Of a stretch of DNA of 64,000 nucleotides, positions 22,901-31,900 are shown piece after piece. The notes under the pieces were generated by a model, which saw only the letters and a program-made list of their open reading frames with translations, ran no database searches and had not been told where the DNA came from. Origin of the DNA: Rhynochetos jubatus (lineage: Eukaryota > Chordata > Aves > Eurypygiformes > Rhynochetidae); NCBI GenBank assembly GCA_027574665.1, contig CM050690.1, forward strand, positions 34,504,357 to 34,568,356, in the 5' to 3' direction. A program made the position numbers and the translations under genes. Within the stretch, counting starts at the first letter, position 1. The number at the start of each line of letters is the position of its first letter.

Positions 22901-25900
22901 TGTCCTGGTAGTTGTAGAAACAGACATACGATTGTGCTTGGTTACATACGTTCCTCTCTGCTGTTACTAAATGCTTACTTAATACTGTAATTTTAAATGC
23001 TTACAAACAACCTTTCCCCAGTGTGATTATGGGCCTGGGAAAAACAAATATTACTAGAAAGGCTCGAAGTGTTACTTTTAATCTGTCTTCCTTCTTCCCC
23101 TCAGTATCAGGAGTAAACCAACATGTTGCCCCTCTATTCATCTTCAGTAAGCCTTGGGAGGGAGGGGGCTTTAGACGTGCTTTTGTGCTGTGTCAGTGTT
23201 TCTTCTTTCTACTTGGAGTTGTAAGGATGAAGGTTTCACTCCGTATATGTCAAGTACGCCTTGCCCAGCGGGAAAACAAAGAGAGTATTATTGTATAATT
23301 GAAAATGTTCTAAAAAGATGACAGAAGTGAAATGCCTTTTTTAAACTGCACGTGCTGTAAATCACTCTTTAAATGATCGGATGTTGCACTGTAGAAGACA
23401 GTATTAAATGAGTTGTGCGTGTGGAATGCATAAGAACAAAATTGTTAACTTAGAAGGCACAAAAGTCATTGGTTTTTCTCATTCCCAAGTCTTGAAGTTT
23501 CACCTTAGCTTTTTTTTCTATTTTTTTGGACCAAGCTTAGTGTGTTTCATACAGGAGCCAGCAAGAGTTAGGTGAGCTTACTGGTATTGTGTGCAAAAGG
23601 AGTTCCTCTGGCATACCCTGGTGCACCCTGTGCCCCAGTGCTGTCTGCTGGCGACAGAGCTTGTTCAGCAGAGACTGACAGCACTCACCCTTCCCTCCTG
23701 CAGCAGCCAGGGACAAATGGCAGCCTCTGGACCAATCCTTCAAAGATACTTCAGTATTCAGATGCGTTTTGATTCCTAGGAGCTTTGTTTGTTAGGTAGC
23801 TGCTTCTTTTGAAATTTTACTATACCTAAAAGCTCTGATAGTTTGGTATGTGCAGCCCTGAGAAGTGTAACTGCACCAGCAGGTTTTTTTGGCAGGGACG
23901 AAAGGAGCTGATATTTGCTCTCTGAGGACAAAGGTGCTCTGTTCCTCATTGTGGGGGCGGGAACAGCAAATCCAGCAGCCTGGGAGGGGAGAGGCTGCAT
24001 ACGCGTTCCCATGCAGGCAGAGCACACCAGTGCGTGGCCGGGTGTGCAAGGTCAACACGGACACGCGGAGCGTGAGCAACACGGGTAGCCTCATTCCGCT
24101 CCCCTGAGGGTGGGGGTCCGCTGGTGCAAAGCGTGCTCATGCACACCCGTGCTGGCTGGCGCCAGTCCCTGCACCACCCGGGCGCAGCCCTGCATGAGTA
24201 CAGTGTTCGGGTCTCCAGAAATCCCTTCCTTCCCAGATAATAAATTAAAAATTACGAGGATTTGTCACAGATGTTAAATGTTTCACGTGCAGTGTGGGAC
24301 GAAAGCACATTTGGAAGAGGTTGCCGTGTCTCCAACTTCAGGTTGTCTGTAAACTGCATCTGGCTCAAGCTTCCAAACTGAGGTGTGGGCAATTCTGATA
24401 TCCTTTTGTTTCTTGGAAAGTAGTGAATGCGTGAACAATTCTAGCCTGTGTTGTTTTATTGTCTCTGATGTTTACCGGCTTAGGAAGTGCTGCTTATTTT
24501 GACGACTCTTCCATGTCAAAACCAGACTTTAAAATAATGTGTAGTCAAGATGAAACAGTAATAAATAACTTGTTCATAAAAGTAATTAATTTGCCAGTTC
24601 GTAGCATATCCGCCATTCTTCTTCCTTTCAGGGTGTGAACTGCAGGACAGAGTTTTTGCTTTTGAAAAGTGGGGATGGAGAAGGATGGAAGTGCAATAAA
24701 TATGAGTGACTTGCTGTCATAGAGGGCAAGTGCCCTGAGAATTTAGGTAGCAGGCTATTCGCAGCTTGAGAAGCTGGAACATGACCGTCTGAACCAGCCG
24801 CTGTTGCGCCGGGGTTAGTAACATGCTGGCACAGCCTGGCTCAGAAGGAATTCGCCCCCCTTCCGCCTTAGTGGGCGGGAGGCAAGACTTGCAGCGTGTT
24901 GGCCACGTTGTTGTATGAAGGATGCAGAGAGAGGTTTGGCATGCAGGAAGATGTCTTTGCAGGGTCTGTAGCTGATGACACACGTTGAACTCAAAGCTAC
25001 CTTAGAGTAAATCGACAGAGAAGAAAAAAAAGTGGTTTAAAACCCCCAATAAAGTCCTTTGCTACTGGGGCGAGCGGGGAAGAGAAACGGTGTGGCGCCC
25101 AGCCAGACCTCTTCCTTGGGTGCGCTCTGCGGCGCAGTGGGAGCTGGTGGTGATTCTTCCACCACGCTTTGCCCCCAGCACAATGCACTTCTCGTCGGGA
25201 TCCGCTCGCGCCCGCTACTGCCCGTTCCTCTTCGCGGTGGGATCAAGCCATACTTGCGGCGTAGGATGACTGGGTTCTAGGCCTCGTACATGCGCGTGAA
25301 GGGGCAGCGCTGACCTGCTTTGTTACTCGCTAGGTCTTGTTCTTCCTCTAACACAAACTGGAAGTTATAGAACACGTTTACAGCTGCAAACAGAAGGCCC
25401 CTGGGGCCGCAAAGGCTGAGGCACTGAGGGCACCGTGTGACTGTTAAACGTATGTAACAGATACACAGTACTCACGTCTTTAGGACGTACTCCTTTTGGA
25501 TCTTCCCGCAGCTGCTGCTGAACTCCTTTTCTTCAGGAAGTGGTTTTTTATGCCTTGCAGCACTGTGCTTCGGTGGGACACTGAGAAAGGGCATCCCTTC
25601 ACCAGCACAGCTGTTCTTTTTCACTTCAATGAGTACCTTGCTGTTTCCTCTCCCTAGCTGAGATCCAAATACACACTGTTACCACACTAAAAATGCTTCA
25701 AGGATCAAAATTTATTTTGATTAACTGAAACTGACTGCTCAGTAGAAAACTGATGTCACTTGTTGAGCTGGTCTGACAAAAGCAGTGTAGTTTCTTCCAG
25801 TAGAACTTGGACCACCTGCACCGTGAGTTTGTCCTTAGGTTATCACCGTTATTTTCCTACTGACTGCTCAAACGTAAGCACAGATAGTACAACTGAGAAA

Positions 25901-28900
25901 TTAATTAAAAAAAAAAAAAAAGACAAATCATTTTACAAAATAACATTTTTAGAACACTGTGGATGAAAATTAACTACTGCTCGCTTGTTCCTGTTTTCTC
26001 CAGGTCACAGTGCATCAACCAGATGAAAGAATTGAAAGAACAGTGTGAAGAAAGGATAGATGAGCTTACAAAACCGGGCAGCGCTGTACCACAAATCAAA
26101 GAGAGCAAGGACTTCTCAGAAGATTCAAAAAAAAATAGCCAGGTATGTCTTGGGTAATTTCTTTAAAATATTTTTCTTTGTAATTCTTAAGGGGCTTCCT
26201 GCTTTTCTGCTATCTCCAACTGGCATCAGCCCATCTCATTAAGTTCTGCACTGCTTGCCTTCACATCTGTTGAATGTTTCTGATCAGTGGGAAGCAGAGT
26301 GATTCCAAGGACAGAAGAGGCAGAGGTCCTGCAGGAGACTCGAAATCGCTGTGTCTGAGAGGGGCAGAATTTGAGAGGCGATGCTGGGAGCAGTGTGGAG
26401 TCCATTAAAGAATATTTACATTGCTGAGCTTTGGTTCACAGCTCCTTTTGGCTTTGTTAGGGGACTTGGTTGCTTTGTGTGCTGAAAACGTGTGTTAAAG
26501 GTGAGGGTAAATTGTGAATCACTTCGGAGTAGCAGTAAGCCTTGAATATGAAACTGTAGTCCAAGAGCCTTCGAGGTCCATGAGTTGTGAATTTTCACAG
26601 GAGTCCTAATGCCAGCCTTCTGCCGTGGGAATGAGGGGAGGATCCAGTGTCTTAGCCATTTCCTTTTGGATAGTCCAAGCCAAAGAACCACAGAATGCGT
26701 TTCTGCAGGTGGCAGGAGAAGGCTCACTAGAACAGGGCAGACTTGCTGCATCGGGTGGCTGTGTGCTAGCTGACTCTTCCTGGGGTACAGAGTGTGTAAG
26801 GAAATCCCGAGAAAGGGAAAATTGAGATCATCCTGTTGTCTTGGCATATGAATTATGGATGCTTCAGCGAAGCAGGTTTTGGTCAGAGATAGGTCTGGAT
26901 TGGTTAAGCTTGATACAGAAGGCCCTGGAAACTCAGAGTGAAACTTTTGGGTGAGAATGCAACTAATTCATGTCTGTGTACTGAAGTTACACAGCACCAG
27001 TCATGGAAGTTACGTTTTTTACATGGGATTGCAGCAGGGCCTTTCCCCGATACCTGGGTGGCCAACTCCCATTGCAAAGGCAGCAGGGTTTTGGTGGTAT
27101 ACGGCCTGTTCTCTTTGGCTAGGAAAAGGCTACTAGAAGAAACAATTGACAACTTCAGAAGTGGAAAGGGTAAAGCAATGAGGATTGAAGCTGGGTTTTG
27201 CAAATAGCTGGAAGTGTGTGGGAGAAAATACCTGACACATCTGCTCAGAGACCCCTAGGTGTTCAGGTAGTGGTTCCAGTCTGTGTCCAGTCCTTTATGT
27301 AAAAAAGGTGGGAGAGGGGACTGATGAAGTTTATGACCTTTTATCCTGGGAACCTGAACTGTATGAGGACTGCAAGGTGAATGAAGCATTACAGATGGGA
27401 AGTATCAGCCAACTATCCCCTTTAAAAAAAGAAAAAAAGTGAAGCTCTTGTTTATCAATGATGTCAGAAAAGTAAATGAAAAGTAATGATAGTAATCATA
27501 AATATATAGTAATAAGTAAATAAAAAGCTCATCATTTGGAGACTGTACATTTGTTCAAACATTTGTTCAAACAAATGTACCGTCAAGATGTAAAGTACTA
27601 ACAGTTTTGGAAGTTGACATGGGGATGACTCTACTGGAGAGGTGGTCAACTTAATTTCTAGTGTGGCTTTGCAACACATTTTCATTATGATTTCTTGCAC
27701 CAGATGCTTTTTTGTTGTTGCTTTGTAGAGGGTTTTTTTTGTTGGTTTTTCTTTTTAATTTTGTTTTCATGTTTTACCATTTGGAAGGGAAATTGGCCCA
27801 GGAGGAATCTGAGGAGTTTGGCTGAAGCCCTTTGGCTTGACCATTTTAGTCTCCTGCAGCAAGTCCATAGCTGAAGGCAATCTTTCCTCAAAGCATGCAC
27901 TAAGTTAGGCAGGGCAGGCTACCGGATCTCTTTTTAGTCTGTAGACAGGATGGTCCCAGATGAGGTAACTACTAATATAGCTACACCCTAAATAAACTGT
28001 CTGCTTGTGTTCCTGGCATCTGTGACAGCGTTTCTTACGTCAAGCTGTAACCTTCTCAGTTGTCTGTTTGCCCAAGGATTACAACTTCTTGCTTGTGCAA
28101 AAGCTGAGTTATTTATCGTTAGGGCAAGGTGACCCTGAGGAAACCTATGCATGTTTTCAGCCAGTGTTTTCAGCCAGTGTTTTCAGCTGGGATAATTCCT
28201 GTTGGTAGGATGTAGATGCTTATGTAATAGAAAGGTCAGAGTTAAAATACAACAGCAAAAGAAAATGGAGTGTTGGTTGGTTAATGAATGTACAGCTTTC
28301 CTTACAGCTCTGTATTTTAAGGAATGAGGTATACTTCTCAACTGAGGAATATGGAATGAGGAATATGTAACATGTTCCAACAGTTACCTTTTTATCCAAC
28401 CACTTCAACTTAAAAAAAACTTTCAGCATACACCCTTTTAATTTATTTGACACAGTCCTTAAAAATTACTGAGCTAGAAATTTAAGGTAAGTTAAGGGCT
28501 TTTTCGCATTTTTAATTAAGAGGTAATTTCTTGCTATTAAGCGCAGGCTCAGTATTTTTTACAGAGGAATTCATGTCCAGCAAATGTGAAAAATGGTCTT
28601 ACGTTCAGTTTCTCCTGGTTTCTGCTGTAGAGAGTGACCTCAAGAGGCTGAATTATTTATAAAACAGAAGTGGTTTTAAATACACCATTTTTGTTTTTAA
28701 TGACTGAAGAAAGGCGGAGTTCTTGTGAATATCCTTATTGCAATAACCAAATACTCTGTGGTACTACTTGCTTCTCAAGCTTTCATTAAGAGTTAATGCT
28801 AGATTATTTATTGTTGATGTTGGACCTCATGGTGTTGACCCAACACACTCCTTAATTCTGCCTGGCTTTGACTGAGCTTAAATATTTTCAAAACAGCCAA

Positions 28901-31900
28901 GCAATCATATGCTACAAATCCTCTGTGACTTCTGCTTCTCGGTTATTTAACCACTTCTTTCTGCAGGCTTTTTTCTATTTTATTGACCTGCTTAGAACAG
29001 TGGGTAGCTACAAGACTCATCAACAGTCGTAACAGAAGACTCTGCCTGGTTTTGACTGTATGGCTTTCTATACTATAAGGTTTCTGTACTATAAGTACAA
29101 GGTATAAAAAGATTTAGGTCTTAGTGTGTCTTTATGCTTGTTCTTTCTCTGTGTCTTTTGATTTTTTCTTTTCTTTTTTTTTTTTTTTTGGTTAAACAAA
29201 ACCCCGACAAAAAAATCCCCATAGAACACACAGGTTCGTAACAGCCTGTTGTTTTCGCCAAAAGCACAAAAGGGGCTCCAGGCACGTTTCCTGCTCAGTG
29301 TTAGTGTGAACCGAATTGACGTAGCTCTCAGCCATTTAAACACCTGTGGGAGTAAAAGTTGTACATAGCATTTTAACTGCTAAATTGGAAGATCTTCAAG
29401 GTGGTGTACACCTTAGCCATTAATCTTTAAGCAGGTCAGATGCTGAGAGCAGTCTAATACCAGTATTTAATACAGTCTTAAGTAAACTCCATCACGTTAA
29501 ACAGATGATACTGTTGTCTAACTGGTTGATTTATGTTTTTCCTCTCTTAATCCTGCATTCAACATAGTTTTAGACTACTTCTATACAGGGTTGCTCAACT
29601 GAAGTCGTCTTTTCCCCAAATTCTGTAGTTTAGTTTCTGCCTGTCCCAGTAGGTTACTACCAGTGGTTAATGCCACCTGGTTTTGTGCTCTGCTGATCCT
29701 GGCACGGTAGCAGGGCAACAGTGGAGAAATGTGTGGTATTACAGTTCTGCGACCCTCAGAAAATAACAGGTAGTGTTTCTTGTGAAACACTAACCGAGAG
29801 CAGTAACCTCATCGTTAGCTGCAGTTAGATGAAAGAAGGTGGGTTAAATTTTTGTGATGTATTGCACTACTATATAGAAACACAGAATGGTTAGGGTTGG
29901 AAGGGACCTTGAAGATCATCTGGTTCCAACCCCCCTGCCATGGGCAGGGACACCCTCCACTAGACCAGGTTGCTCAGAGCCTCATCCAGCCTGGCCTTGA
30001 ACACTCCCAGGGATGGGGCACCCACAGCTTCTCTGGGCAACCTGTGCCAGTGCCTCACCACCCTCTCCAGGAAGAATTTCTTCCTGATATCTAATCTAAA
30101 TCTCCCCGCTTTCAATTTAAGCCTGTCACTACAGGCCCTTGTAAAAAGTCCCGTGTCCCCCCCCCCGGCTTCCTTGTAGGCCCCTTCAGGTACTGGAAGG
30201 CTGCTATAAGGTCTCCCTGGAGCCTTCTCTTCTCCAGGCTGAACAAACCCAACTCTCTGAGCCTGTCCCCATAGCAGAGGTGCTCCAGCCCTCTGATCAC
30301 TGCATATTCAAGGTTGTATGGTGCTTCCATGACCAATAAAAATTTTGCTCCAAATATTTCCGACTGTGTTAGGACTTCTTTTCCCCTCCTACTGAATTCT
30401 TACCTAACTTCCACTTCCCTTTCCAAATCCAGAAGTAGTTTGATAGACCGATGCTTATCTGTGTACCTTCACTTTCTAGGTCGATACTCAACTGTCGGCC
30501 TTGAAGCAAACGGAGTTCAAGCCGGCTGACTTGGAACAGCAGAAACTCAATGAAGATGTACCTAAAGCAGTACCTACGGTAAAAAAGACAGATCCGCTGC
30601 AGGCTAAAGGTGAGATGGAGATCACTGTCTTAGGAGCAACTGGTTAAGAACGTTTGTAATGTAACAACATTAAAAAACTCCCACATTTTTGTACACAAGA
30701 TGGAAAAAGCGACACCAGTAGACAGAACTTTAATGAGTCTTTGAGCTGTGGCGAGGTATAATATCTGTTCAAGCGTTTTTATTACTAGCATTTCTACTGG
30801 ATCAGTTTTGCTGTAATTGACAAGTTGCATGTAAAGGAAAATACAAATATTTACAATTCTGGAGTCATAATTGCTGTTTAATATGGAGAAAATACCCTGC
30901 TCTTGGAAGCAACGATTTTCATGCATGTTTAGTATTTTCTTTGTTATTAAGTCTGACACATTTAGTGTGATAGCCCTCCCTATGGAACAGGTGAGAGTTA
31001 GGCCTTAAACACACATCCGTGCTTCCTGTGTGTTGTCATGGAGCAAAATGCAAGTAAGGGAAACGATGCGTGGGAGAGATATCAGATCAGTTAACCTAAC
31101 AGCTGCTTTTGGCACTAAACTCTCAGAAATTTAATTTGGAGGGACGTATCCTCCTGAATCAATCTCGCATAGTACTCTGTGTGATAGAGATTCAGTTTCC
31201 TATTTCCCTGTTCTTACATGCCATCTTAAATTACAATCTTGGGAACATGCAACTGTCATGGTAGAGCTAGCAATTGAAGACAACATCTATATTTAGTTTA
31301 TACAGGCAAATTTTATTGTGGTTTTTGTGTTGTGGTGTTGTTTTTTTTTTTTTTGATTTTTTTTTTTTTGTTAAAAATACAGATACACAGGAAAAAAAGG
31401 TATCATAATGTCTGCAGAAAGTAATAGCCCTCCTGCACTTCCCCTTTGTATTTAAAAATAAGAACAACCTCAGTTTACTTGCAAATCTGCCCATGTGACT
31501 GCTTTTGTCCTGGGCGACTTCTGAACACCAAATCACTTTTATTGTTAGTAGCGAAGTGTAACACGCAGAAACCTGATGCTTATATAGGACACTGCAATTT
31601 TTATTTAAACTGCTGTTTTACCTGCCCGGTTTATTAGTGGCACATACCAAAATTTTAAGTGGGTGGAAGTGTGAATCTGTTGGCAATAAACAATGTCTCA
31701 TCCTTTAGCTGTTCCCAGTAGGAAAAACATGGGTTGTCTTATTTTATCTTTGGAACTGACGTGACTGAAAGATATTCTTTCAAAGGAAAAACAAGAATGA
31801 GAAAGATAAAACAGTATTTATTAAATACTAAATATTAAATTATTTTTAACTTGTGCCACCGCTGAAAGGCATTAGGTTTTTTACTCAGAATAATTTTTAT

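Larger units (their letters stand above)
26143..30479 (+). other. GOLM1: GOLM1 intron 6
   Basis: 4.3 kb. It contains a CR1 copy (29877-30305), an oligo-T run at 29163-29190, a 14-base unit repeated about three times (28153-28188) and a hairpin made by a 12-bp tandem repeat (27545-27580). No exon is seen. Confidence 0.9.

Noticed and set aside
24000..24200. GC-rich, CpG-containing patch in GOLM1 intron 5 as an alternative promoter
   Set aside because: It is only about 200 bp, with no donor or start codon leading into a GOLM1 frame. A similar patch at 25050-25270 has the same problem.
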